Both the position numbers and the translations under genes were made by a program. Of a stretch of 64,000 bases of DNA, positions 37,279-49,789 are shown in pieces. Position 1 is the stretch's first letter; each line of letters opens with the position of its first letter. This stretch comes from Casuarius casuarius (lineage: Eukaryota; Chordata; Aves; Casuariiformes; Casuariidae): NCBI GenBank assembly GCA_003342895.1, contig PTFA01000082.1, positions 2,986,197 through 3,050,196 on the forward strand, in the 5' to 3' direction. Below the pieces are notes generated by a model. That model ran no database searches. It worked only from the letters and a program-made list of their open reading frames with translations, and was not told where the DNA came from.

Positions 37279-40200
37279 TAACATACTTCTAGCTTTTAAG
37301 TCATTCAAGTATTTTAGATGCAACATTTCAGGGCTTCTTTTAAAGTTAAGATAAACACTCGTTCCCACTGGAAGTTCAGAGTCTCGCTGTGAATCTGGAA
37401 GGCTGCAAAATAAGATGTTTCCCTGAAACCAGAAAGCTTTCAAATTAAAATGTGTTTTCAGATAGCTAAGTGTTCTGCAACGGTGGGAAACAATCCACAC
37501 TTTGCAAAAGGTTTGAAATGTCAAAACAGATTAAAGACTCATTAAAAAAACACAAAAAAACCCTTGGAGAGGGCAGGTTTTACTAAACTGCTTTCCTCTG
37601 CATGGTTCTTAAAACATGTTTTTACCTAAAAATCCTGAATTGAAATACAGAAAACTGCTTCTGTGATCCATTTTCTCATAATCCATTTAACCTTATCAAT
37701 ACAATTTAATAACTTCTGTTTCATATATTTATGTGAGACGATACTATGCTTTTTTTCCTTAAATCCAACCCTTATTTACCAACTCTACATATAATTCTTT
37801 TCTCTCATAACTGCTGAAGAATGAATGAAGAGATCCAGCAAATATTTAAATTCCCTTAGAAAAAGCTTAGTTAATGGAAACAAAACTTCAGTGAATTGTG
37901 CTTTATTGTTGCAGTCTATTTGCTTAGCAATTAGCAAGCTACATATAATTACTACTAGAAAATCTCTAATACTAAAATGTTTAAATTGAGAAATAATCAA
38001 TTGAAATAAGACTGACAACAGCAAAAGCTACTCACCTGAAAAAATGAAAGATGGTACTTTATATAGATTAGTCCCAAACTGTTTCTGTCAACATCAGAGT
38101 AAATTACTGAAACTTTACATTGCCCATTTATATTTGAAAAAATCTTGTTTGACTATGCTAAATTCCTCAACTGTTGTTCATCTAAACTACAACTGTTAAA
38201 ATATCACTGCCTCAAACTGTACATTTGTGTATTTATATATGAAATGTGAATTGCACATACATAAATATGTATGCATATATTCAGAAAACTAGATAAAATA
38301 CATCCTGATTTGTGAGAAATCACAAGGTATACCAGATGAACAGTTTGTAAATAACCTTCAGTCTGAAAGCTGTTTACTTGGTTGTTGGCAATTCATAGCT
38401 GATTGGTCACCTGCTTCTTGAGTANGAAAACAAAAGCAATTACAGAAGAAACATTAGATGACAATGAAAAATTATTTTAAAGATACATATTTGTAAAAAT
38501 GTACTGATTTGCAAACAGTCAAGTATGCTCGGTGACCATCTAAATATTAGGGAATAAGTTAGCAGTGAATCACATTTGCATTTTCCCCAATATATTTGTA
38601 AATCTGAGTTTTCATTGCTCGGTCAGCATAACACAGTTTCCATTGCCATAGTGAGATGATGCCGCTGATGCAACTGTGGTACTAACCATACATCCACTTC
38701 ATTTACCAGAAAATTCTCACTGACTCCAACAGGAATTTTTGATGAGCTTTGATACATCATCCCAAAAATGGATTTAAAAAAACTCTGAAACACAAATAAA
38801 TGCAAATTAAAATGCTTTTATGCATCCACTTGCATTAGATGCAAGGGTTCTATTTTGAATATTTAATGTCAGTGGAACAATGGGCAAAAAAAAAAAAATT
38901 GGTTGTATATGCATGTGTAAATACAATTTCACAAGAGCTCCCCAGTCAGAGTTCCCCATGAAGTCATCAGGAGTTGTAGCATTCATTGTACTTACAGGAA
39001 AAGGCCTATTTTGAAAGCAGCAAATAAGCCTTTTCAGCAATAATTTGGCAATACTCATCATAATACATAAAGGAAAACATTGTGAAAGCAATCAAATTGA
39101 ATTACAACAATGGTTTATTTGGTATTAAATACAGCTTAAAAACAAACATCTATTCTTCCCCTATTCTATCTACTACTGCTGAAGAATGATAGTGGCTCAC
39201 CTTTCATTTGGCCCCACTCTTTTTGCCTAGTAAATCCTCTCTTCCCACTCATCATCCTTATATCCTAAGAGTCCCCTCTATGCAAGCATTATCAATTCCT
39301 TGAAAAAACAGGGAAAAATAAACAGATTATGGGGGAAAGGAGTTTAGAAAAAGCCAGCATGATGGCAGTATAGGAGCTGAAGCAACCACCTGAGTGTGGG
39401 TGAGGCAGGAGGAGCCACAATGAAATACCAAGTATGCAGCCTGCTGCAAAGGTGGGGCTGTAACCAGCGCACTGAGGATTGTGGAGAGCAAAAGGATAAA
39501 GGCAGCTAAACCCCAGGCTCTAGAGCTGAGTAAATACAGCCCCAAATTAAATCCCCTATGGAAAGATCCTGTCTGAGTTAATAAAAATAATTGCATTTTT
39601 ATAAGGATTTTTTGCTAAATGATCTTACAGAATATAGTAATTATTATTACCCAGCTACTGAATCACTATTGCAATTTAGAAACCTACAGGCAGGATATCG
39701 TTCACTAAAGTCTTATTCTATAAATCTTTAGAGTGATTTATATCGAACCCTATTTCATAAGGGATTGTTTTTACAAGGGATTATTCACCAACACTGAACA
39801 CATGCAATGAGTAAATTTGTTTAAAGAGTGCAGATCAACCATTTTCTCAGATTCCTGCAAACACTCATACGAGCAGCCTCTTTTCCACAAGAATATTAAC
39901 TGCATGTGAGAGCGTTCACCGCATGCAAACCTGTGCTTGCACTGCTGTTCATGCTAGCAGCCATCTTGAAAATGTTTTGTGGCTTTGGGAATTACCTAGT
40001 CCAGATGCAGAAAAAATACTAAATACTGTGATCCAAAATGAACTGCAGTTCATTCAGCAAATCAAAACAACACATTTTTTAAGAAGTTCGGGTCTGTTCA
40101 GAGATAACTGACATACAGAAAAAGAAAGCAGTAAATATGTTGTTTGTTTTCAGTAGTTTGCTCAGCTCTGCTCATGTCACTGCTTTCTACTCTGCGAGCA

Positions 40201-40340
40201 ACATGTGAAAGGTTATGTGGCTGGAACTATATAACAATAAAGCTTCTGTAGAAGCGACATACTATTAGATTTATGAAATGCTAATACATTTAATAAAGCT
40301 GGTGAAGACGATGTCTTTTTCTGGCAGACTTTTTTTCCTT

Positions 40341-40379
40341 TTAGAAACCTGCAAATTTTAGAAACCTTGCAAATTTTTC
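40341..40379. repeat. Imperfect 19-bp tandem duplication
   Basis: TTAGAAACCTGCAAATTT is followed by TAGAAACCTTGCAAATTTTT, the copies differing by a single inserted T and tail length. Confidence 0.8.
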
Positions 40380-43300
40380 AGTATTGTTTTCCAGGGGAAA
40401 ATTGCAATTCTTTATGGAAAGAAGATACATCATGCACAAGGATGGGGTTCTTATGAGAAAATTTTCATGTAAGCATAGTGCTACACAGTAGGTTGTAAGA
40501 AAAAGCAAAATATATTTTAATTTTAAAAGAAAAAAAAATAGTGCCAGCTTACAGAGGGAACTATTTACATTTCATCTTCCTACCAATGTATTTCGGTTTG
40601 TTTCCTATAAAAGACTATGCGAGAAGCTAAGAAAAACATAATAATGCCATTTACCATTTTGTGCAGTCCTGTGCAGCACAAAGCTATTTATTGTTTTTTT
40701 ATTTAAAGGGTGTTCAGAGGAGGAAACAGTTGTTTGAATTTAAGTTACTTTTGTCAAAGCAAGAAAATAAAAACCACCAAAGAAGACTGTTGTCTGTATC
40801 TATCAAAACTCCAACAGTTGTTGTCTTTACAGAGAGATGCTATATTATAAGCCAAAAGCACCACAAACACTGCATTCTCGTTGGTATAAGGACTGTCTTT
40901 GGAATCACATCTAGCACAACAGGATCCTGGCTTGGGACCAGGGCCTCTTAGGTAGTAATGAAATACAAACAGCAAGCAGCATAACAGTCGGCAGGGTGGG
41001 CAACAGCACTGTCATTACCTAATGCTGTTAGAACGGCCATTTTTATTGCAACAAAAATAACTAAGGTTATCGGTGTTCTGTAATCTTATCCTCCCATTTT
41101 CATATAAAAAAATCCCCTAGAGTTAATTTATGACTGAAAAGCATCCAGTTATAATTTGCTATCCAGTAGAGACAAAGGAAATAAAAAGCTAGTATTGACC
41201 TTTTACTCCTTCACCTTCAGATGTGCATCTCACTAGTGTGTAACACAGACAATGCACTGCCACTGTCACACTAGGGATGCCAGCTTTTCAACATAATCTC
41301 CTCTTGCAACCCCCTTCTTCCCTTTCCTAAACTTCCCAATGACTAAAAATAAGTAGACTTCTCCCCAACACACTTTGCACAATTCTTGAGATATCCTCCT
41401 GCCCCATTGCTGGGAAAGTCTATGATAGAACCTGCAATATCAGCTATTAGTCTACATGTAGGTTTAGGACAGAACAAAACATTAAAGCTGAAACCTTGAT
41501 ATTAACAGAAGATACAAAAATAAACAAAGAGACTGAGTCCAGCCTTTAGAAATAACTATATGGAAATAAAAAAGTGGAACTCAAGTGCCCTGTTGTGACT
41601 GTTGAGCATCACTCAGAGGAAAATAAGCTTATCTTCTTAGAACAATGATTCTTCCCCTTCACTTTAATCCCTCCTGTTTGCACTTTTCTACAAATTTCTA
41701 TTTCTTCTTAACCCATTTCTCTCACTTGCAGTAACTACAGAGTTCCCCTCTGGGAAGAACAGGACTTGTACTCTCATCCTGTCTGTTGAAAAGGTCAATC
41801 CTGAAACTGGCTGAGAGTGAATTGCAATCATTAGCCTTCAGAGTTAATGTCCTGATGAGACAGGGGGTACAAGGAAATGCTTACCTTTAGCAACCACTGT
41901 CTATGCATATGTCTTCTAAGACTGTCCTGTTTCAGTCCCTGCCTAGTTTGTATTTAGAAACATACCTTTGTAATCCTGAAGACTAGAACGCTTGTCTGTG
42001 AAATCAAAGCTTGAAGCCTTCAGAACTCAAGTTCGTCATGCAGGTCACAGCAGTCCTGCGTGGACTCTCAGACTGACGCCACTGTAACATGCATTCACCA
42101 ACTCTACACTCAGGCTGGTAACATTGAGAAAAGTTTAATCGCTAAGTAACTTTTCTCTATCCTAGACTCACTTTAAACACCGACAAATTCAGCCCCACTT
42201 CTCATGTCCTTATAGCAGCACGCATGCACATACTATGAACATACACCTAGCCTCTGTATAGCCTGCCCTAGGACATACTTTCTTCTTTTTGGCCTGTTTT
42301 TATACATGGAGGCTTGCTTGCTCGCTCTTTCCTCTTTCTCTTTCATATCTCTCACACACACATGAATAGAGGCAGTATTTCTCCAGCTGCAAAATCAAGA
42401 TAATGATACTGATTTTCTTTGTAAATTAATATCAACATGTGCAAAACACCATGCCGAAGACTGGGGTATTACTGTCATCATCCCTGAACAAATATTCTCT
42501 CACACATGCAAACCTAGACCATTGCCAACAAGCTTATCTGATTCAATATGATTCTCCTCCTCCAGAAGTAGACACCCCTGCCACGTGCTTCACTGTTCAC
42601 TCTCTTTTATCTCCCAGTCTACTTCTTCACTATTATCTCCTTCACCATCATCCAGCAGCCCCATCACACTGCCAAGTTTCTATCCCTCACGCACATTCCA
42701 TCAATCCTCCCCTCCAGGTCACCAGTTTTCCCCACACCACCACATGCCGTGTCTTAGCAAACATGCTGGGAGCTGGCAGCGTCCCTGCTGTCCCAGCTGC
42801 AGCAAGTTCTTCACCCACTTTCCCCTTGTGGCCATCGGGGGCTTTCCCATGAGCAGCTTGGTCCTGCCCCACTGCCAGCAGCACCCCCTGGAGCCCGTCA
42901 GCCCTCACCAGGGCCCTGGGATGCTCCTCAACTCTTGCTCCAATGTGGAGGAGAGGATGGGCCATAGACTGCCTGTGCTCCACCAGAAGCTTGCAGCTGC
43001 CTACGGAGGAGGCTACAGAGTGGAAAAAAAGAGCTGGCGTTATTTCAGGTGGCCTGAGAGACAGGGAGTGTGCTCATCCCTTTGGCTTGATGTGGGTTTC
43101 CCAAAAGAATGACTGGGAAACCAAATGGAGACCTTGGAGGTCAGGCAGAATAGACAGGACACATCCTACACGCCTGATAATAAGGATCAGCAGCTACTCC
43201 AAAGCAGCCCAGAAAGAGCAGGAGCAAAAATAACAATCTCTTCATGAGCTTTCCTTAAAAAGAAAGTAGTTACATTCAATAGGTATTACTGACATGAGTC

Positions 43301-43862
43301 CTGTTCAGGCCAGGAAGTTTGTCATTCATGTTAGCCAAATAGGATTGGGATTTGGAAGACTGACTGTTTCATTATATATAAAATAAACACAGTAGTNGTA
43401 TACTGGAAAATACTGCAACCACATTTGGAAGGTGGAGACTTAGGTATCTAGCAAATTTTTACAAATAGTTTATTCAAACTGATTATGTAAGTAATTTCTT
43501 TTCTTTTCTTTTCCTTAGGCACATACCTTGCACCTCCAAGATGAAAGCAGAAAAGAAAACACAGTTTCAGTGTAACCCACTGGAAGCAATCTGTACACTG
43601 TCCTTAGATCAGCTTTCCCTTGATGGACACAGTCAGCAAGGATGTGAATGCTGCACTTCTGGATCTGACTATTTTCCAGACAAAGCAGCAATGTAGCTCC
43701 CACCTAATCACATAACTCAGAATCTCTAAACTGAGAAAGCTTTTGGCAATCTCTCTAGTTTGCAGTTTCTAGAAGCAGAAAAAGGAAATCATACAGTACA
43801 TCAGGCTGTCTCCACATCTGATCTGGCTCAAGCACACACAGATATAATTATCTGTCATTACC

Positions 43863-43887
43863 TTTTTTTTTTTTTTTTTTTTTTTTT
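43863..43887. repeat. Poly(T) run of about 25
   Basis: A homopolymer of T on the plus strand. It could be the poly(A) tail of a minus-strand retroposed copy, but I recognise no body to its right. Confidence 0.85.
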
Positions 43888-44649
43888 AAATACAGATTGA
43901 CATCCAGACTAAACAGGCCATTAGTGCAGGAGCAACTCTGGGTTTATTTCTGGAGAAAGGGTTCCTTTGTGAGACTGTAAACCTCCCATTTAACCTAAAG
44001 CTCTATGTGGGGTTTTTCACCCATAGTTACTCTAACCTAAGATGTGGTTTAATTGGATGTGGCTTCACTACATAAAATCTAAAAGATTTTAGTAGAAAAG
44101 CAGAGTATTTGCTAGCAGTAGCTTTTGTTGTCTGTCAGCCCTTGTCTTGTGTACGGCTTATCACAGCACAGATTCAAAATTGGAGATCATTATTGTCACT
44201 TACAAAACTAGTGAAGAGTTGAATTTCTAACTTCATAGGCTTAGGCTTTTTGTTTGTTTGCTTTGTTTTGCTATTTCAGCCTCTTGGAGCTCCAAAATAA
44301 TAGGCTATCATTAATAAAGCTTTAATTGATCCATGGCACAAGGTTTTAAATAAGGAGGGAAGGGAGCCGCAGGAATCTTTAGGTAAGGGAGGANAAAAGA
44401 GAGGCTATCAGGCACCATTCTAGAATGAAGGGAAGCTTAAGAAACAGTGCAGATTACAGGAGATAAAGCCACCAGCTCATTATCTAGAAGCTGGTCCCCA
44501 GTGCTGCCACACAGAGCCCGTCACTGTTGCAGGTCAGCGGAGCTCAGCACCAGCAGCCAGCCAGGGGTCCCCTGATCCCTCACTTCACTCCCTACTACCA
44601 TAGTCTGGCCACACATCCAAAACTCAGTTACACTGCTCCTGGTACTCCA

Positions 44650-45340
44650 ACGCGCCAAGCAACCAAAAGGTCATTAAGAATCTCACTCTTCTTCCTCCTA
44701 ATTTCCAGCCAAAAAAAAGGTATGGCCATTTCTTTTGGACCAGCTTTACCCTCTAGCTTTAAATAGCTCTTATGCCTTCTTGACATTAGTTTCCCAAGGT
44801 ATTTAGAAGGAGCAGTAGTATCTTCCTTGGACTTCATTTTCCTTGTCTAATCAAAGCAAACTCTTTTAGTTCCTTGGTGTAGCAGGAACTCCAGTCTCCT
44901 GATCATCTTCCTAGCCCTTCTCTGCACCTCTTCCACTTAAAATTTGTCTTTCCACAGTACCAGTCACTACAACTACACACATTGCAGATGAGCTCCCTCA
45001 AAGGTTTTACAAATGGCACAGATGCTTCCTCAGTTGTACTGGAAAAACTTTGCCTGATATATCATGGTTGCAATACTTTGGGGGCTACTGTTAAGTAAGT
45101 CATCCTGTGATTAATACAGCCATCAGGACATTGTTCTCTCTCAGTTGTTTCCAACTGATGAGCTTAAAGAGAAAATTCTTATTAGTACCTAACAATGATT
45201 TTGCACTTCATACTGCTACATTTCATCCCATTTCTATTAATACAGACTTTAAAGTTCTCTGATTCATTCCAAAATCTACTGCAGTCCCCTTCTGTGCAGA
45301 CAATAGCCTCTTAAATTTTATAATCAATAAATTCTGTTAA
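44650..45340 (-). mobile_element. CR1-type LINE 3' fragment, antisense
   Basis: Read on the minus strand, the segments follow in order the 3' part of an old sauropsid CR1. These include GGTGCAGAGAAGGGCTAGGA, ATGATCAGGAGACTGGAG, then an AAAAGAGTTTGC segment, TATTTAAAGCTAGAGGGTAA, and AAATTAGGAGGAAG at the 3' side. On the plus strand the right part also follows the CR1 antisense text (GATGAGCTCCCTC, GTCATCCTGTGATTAA, GTTTCCAACTGATGAG, GATTTTGCACTTCATAC). The copy is diverged with indels and has no open frame, so it is a fossil. It lies in the upstream flank. Confidence 0.85.
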
Positions 45341-45494
45341 CCCCCCTTTCTTGCATGCAAGAAATAAAAAGAAACCAGCCCAGTCCCCAAATTCTTGGTA
45401 AAATCAACTTGTAACCTTCCTTCCTCCAGCGTAGCAATTGTCCTCCCTTTAGTTACAAACATTTGCTTACTCATAGGTAGTCTACAGCACCCAA

Positions 45495-45600
45495 AGTGTC
45501 TGCAGACTTCACAAATGCTGAAGGATTTGCCTAATGCCCTTGCAAAGTAGGGAAGTAATACTAATTTTTCAATATCACACACAGATCAAAGTATCCCTTC
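45495..45600 (-). mobile_element. Possible MIR-like SINE 3' fragment, antisense
   Basis: The plus strand reads ACTTCACAAATGCTGAAGGA, then CCTTGCAAAGTAGGGAAG and TAATACTAATTTTTC, resembling the antisense 3' part of sauropsid MIR copies ('cactttacaa...gtgaggtaggtaagtattatta'). The match is short and weak. Confidence 0.4.
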
Positions 45601-46794
45601 TCTCCCGTGAACTACCAAGCTCATATGCAGGAGCTCTCCACAGAACATTAAATTACAACATACATCAATTACTCAGTTTAATCTGAGAAGAAATTTAGAA
45701 ACTCCAGGCAACATGAACTGAACTGTTGTTTGATAAAGAACTCTTTTTTTGTTTGTTCATAGAGGGATGTAAAGCAGCCTCACCTCCATGGCTATCCCTT
45801 TTCTTCCATGCGAACTTTGTTCCCTATACTCAGGTATCTGTCCTGTCCCGAGTGCAGAAGGAAGATTCCCACCTAGAGATTAGTGCATTGTCAATATTAA
45901 CAGCTGTCATGAGATGACTACATTATGCTGCCAAGTGAAAATATTTCATCCACGTGACTTGTGGTGAAGCACGGCACACAGTCTGATATGCTTCTGAAGT
46001 TTTTCTTAGACGTTTCCAACATTTGGGTTTAAGGCAGCAGCATGAACGTAACTGACACAGCAGCAGCTGCTATCGTTGCACTGACCTGTGCTCTTTCTTG
46101 GGACACAGATGACCTGGTCACAGCAGGATTTATTACAGCTGCTACTTCTGTGTATACTGTGTGTCAGATTACATTTTTCATATGACATTTTGAAATGGCT
46201 GTTGTTTTGAGTTTAAAAAAAAAATCCACACTCTTCCACGAAAATCAGCATAGCTGTGTTTCAGCAGATATTTCTCTACAGGAAAGAGATCTCAATGTAT
46301 AGCCAATACTACTTCCTGTATCCTGGCTATACTACTAAACCCTGTAGTACTTTAAGGAAATAAAAGAATAAATGTAGAAAGGAAAGTAAAAGATCTAAAA
46401 TCTGATGTACGAAAGTATACGAAAGGGAAAGGAAGAACAGCTGTGTTATCAGATGGCAAGTTACAATTCGGAAGGAAGGGGAATGTGGAGAAAGGTGATG
46501 GAAAAGTAAGCGGAGTCACCACCTTAGAGTTTTAGGGCAGCCCTGGGAAAGGATACATTGTCATTATTTAAAAAGCAGAACAAATTTCTTAGCTGTTTAG
46601 CTAACAAGTTATTGTAAATCCTACCACACCCTTGCATTAGATTCAGGCAAACAATCAGAAATATGATTGTCTAATGGACCCTTCATGTTCTTACTATCCA
46701 ACCCATAAAACAGTCTTCCCGAATGAGAAATTCAATCTGACTGGTGATAATTCACACATTTATTCATGAGAAAGACTCTGTCCCCACTATGTCT

Positions 46795-46905
46795 GAAACC
46801 CTGTGCCTGATTCTTTTCTGCTTTATGTCGGCATAATGCCATGGACTTCAATGGATTCAGCTATTTGTACTGCAATAAAAGACGAGTCAGATCGCATGTT
46901 TTTGG
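46795..46905 (+). repeat. Possible old sauropsid interspersed repeat
   Basis: CTGTGCCTGATTCTTTTCTG followed by CCATGGACTTCAATGGATTC is reminiscent of a widespread sauropsid repeat with 'cctgattctgctc...gacttcaatgg'. I recognise the style but cannot name the family. Confidence 0.35.
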
Positions 46906-47332
46906 CCTTTCCTTCCAGCCCTTCCCTCGCTGGCCTGCCTTTTTTCACTCTTTGCAATGAACCAACCACTGCTTCTTGTCTTCAGTTTCAGACCTTTTCC
47001 AGCTGTGCCTCACAGGGAGCTGGCTGAGATGAGGTTCTGCTTCTCTCTTCCCAGGGCAAAAAATGCTGAAAGTTATCTACCTATTATGGTGCAGGTGAGT
47101 GCCTCCTGCAGTTACATGGGAAAAGGAATAGATGCAAACACTGGAAGAGGAGGGAAATTCAGGAATCCCCATACAGGTAACAATGTTAGCATTGTGTGAA
47201 ATTAGCAGCAATGAACAATTTCAAGCCCACCACTCCAATTAGATGAATCTACCAGATGGAAAATTACTTTAAAAGCTAACAAGACTGTCATATTTTGCTG
47301 ATTCTTCAACATGTGCCTTCCAAGCATGTTTC

Positions 47333-47351
47333 AAAACAAAACAAAACAAAA
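47333..47351. repeat. (AAAAC)n microsatellite
   Basis: Three to four AAAAC units precede CCCTCAG. Confidence 0.75.
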
Positions 47352-49776
47352 CCCTCAGAAAGACAGGGAAAGCAAAATTACAACTGGGCTTTTCACACGA
47401 GACCAAAACAAACTACCCACATTTGCAGAGTCAGACTTTGCTGGCTATTTAGATGTAAGGTAAATTTTTCAAGCTCTGCATTAACTGCTGAAGGAAAGGG
47501 ATTTCCTCAGAGTTCCTTACAGTAAGTACTTTTTCAAAAGAAAAACAGATGGGACAAAATGAATAGATGGTATATGAGATCATATTTGTACTTAATACAC
47601 TGAAGAAATTGTTGAAGGTTCGTTATTCCCTGGTGTCACTCTCTGACTAGGTAACTGACCTTCAGTTATGATGGGAACAATTCTGACTTGTGCAATCAAC
47701 ATCTTCAAAACCATTATGTTCTGCCATTTGGGGAAGACTTTGTTTATTTGAAAAAAGCATCCCTGAATTTCCTTACTTTGGTATCATATTTATCTTGCAT
47801 TTCCTGCAAAAGTCCAATGGAATGGGCTTTTTGACTCCATTTGTACACTTCTGTGATCATGCATGTTAGAGGTTTGCATATTCCAAGCACAAATATTGAC
47901 CATGCCCAGCTGACAGGTCATTTCAGCCTATGTTTAATCCTTGAAACATTTTGTTCATGTATGTTTAAGGACTCTATGGACACTGTGTTTATACAAATGG
48001 CTATGCACATAAAACTAACTAAATAATTAGCACTAAATACTACAGTATAACCAAGCACTTGTGCATGGTGATTGTACCTGCTTTTTTTTCCAGAAATTTG
48101 AGCAGAGTCAGGCTAGTGTAGTACAGTTAATAACAAAAGGGTTTGCTTCTTTTCCAGAATGGCTAAAACTGTATAACTGGTTGAAAATGTTCAGAATATA
48201 CAGTAAGTAATCATGTTGTGGGAATCATTGCTATTCTAAAAATTGGATGCTCCAAAAATTGCAGCTGATGAGGTACAGTAGAAATTAGCAAAGAAGTATA
48301 CCTAAGTTTCAGAATCTAGGCTGGCCATTCAATAAATGAGGCTAGGAAAAATCTCCTATGGACAGTTCATTCCACGGTTGCCTTTGCTGAGATTTCTTGC
48401 TGCTGCTTCACAAGTTTCTGAAAGTAAATCCTCTCAGAACAGGGCAAGATCATTAGACAGTGCAATCTGGAATGGCTTCTCTTACCTTCCTAACAAAGCT
48501 AATTACTGAAAAAAAACACTGTGGAAGAGAGGTACACAGGGTTTAGTCATAGAAATGGAACACTTAACAGGAAAAAGAAATCTGGCTGAGTAGAAGTTGA
48601 ATAAGGACTTCAGAATATAGCCCTATGAACAGACTGCGCTCCAAAACAGTACCTGATTGGAACAGTTGGTTTAACTTGTTTTGTGTGATATAACAGTACC
48701 TAAAAGTAGGAAGAGATCTAAAAATATTAGTGTTCATATGTTAGGAATAGTGTTTTTGCAAAACAGTAAAATATTGTGAGAAAGTAGGGATTAACGCATG
48801 CAATATAAATGTAGTGGTTGCCAAATGTCTCCGTCCCATATTGTTACAGAACTTTGCAATGCAACGGCTCGCAAACGCCTTCTGGACACCAATTTCCTGC
48901 CTCACCATCTCCCTCCTTCCCCCTCCAATTAATCAGTTTGCCTTTTCAGCTTTGTGAATCACAAAACTGAATGCACTCTGAATCACCCCAACGCTCATCC
49001 AAAAGGTAATTCCCCAAGCAACTATTTGCTTGATGTGGTGATCACAAACAACATATACATGGCTGACGTGCAAGGAGCTGTGTGTTAGTACCAGACAATT
49101 TTGGCCACCAAGGCCGGCTGACCTCACTGGCAAAAAATACTCCACTTTTAGAAAGTTCAGCTATTTTTCCCCCTCGATTTCTTCCCTGAAATGAATCCAT
49201 TTACCGAAAAAGTTATTTTTAAAGCCATTTGGAATAGGAAAATGTAAACAAAAGAGTGAAAGGAACACATGGATATGGGCACACAGAGATTCCATAAAGC
49301 TCTTCAAATTTTAGCTTTTAATAACCCCCATCTTCACATTCAGGATCCTGCACTTCATAATCATGCTGGGAACATTTTTATGACAACTAGATACATCCTG
49401 ACATAGATATCAATTTTTCTGACTTTGAGTTCACAAATTAAAATGGGTTTCAAAATGAAAATAAATCAGTTTTCAACTCCTTCTCCAAGTAGAGGAGGAT
49501 GTGCCTCGTGGGGATGGATGGGCTAAGGAAGCACAATTAGGGGGCCCAGGAAGCACTCCTAGGTTGGCGATAGTACTCTCCTCCAAGATTAGCACTCCCT
49601 CCTACAGCCCATCTTCTGCCACCCTATAGACAGGCATTTCATGCCACTGCCAGTCCTCCTCTTTCAGTCCTTTGGACGGACAGCCCATCAGTAGCCTGCC
49701 CTCCCCTCTGGCTCTCTGTTGACAGGAAGATTGTTAATTTTAGCATCACATCAAAACTAATAACAGCTTTGCCCTT

Positions 49777-49789
49777 CCCCCCCCCCCCC
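49777..49789. repeat. Poly(C) run of 13
   Basis: Thirteen consecutive C bases on the plus strand. Confidence 0.9.

Larger units (their letters stand above)
37201..44640. other. AT-rich 5' flank of PDE10A, no gene seen
   Basis: Composition returns to AT-rich right after the CpG complex. The stretch holds a (CAC)n repeat, an imperfect duplication near 40341-40379, a C-rich patch near 42540-42960 and a poly(T) run at 43863-43887. The open frame at 42585-43112 (175 codons) has no recognisable domain and normal CpG-poor flank composition. Upstream exons of PDE10A or an unannotated non-coding RNA cannot be excluded. Confidence 0.5.

Noticed and set aside
42585..43112. 175-codon plus-strand open frame in the upstream flank
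   Set aside because: No recognisable domain, overlaps other frames, and the first half is pyrimidine-rich low complexity. Possibly an old pseudogene, but I could not identify a parent.
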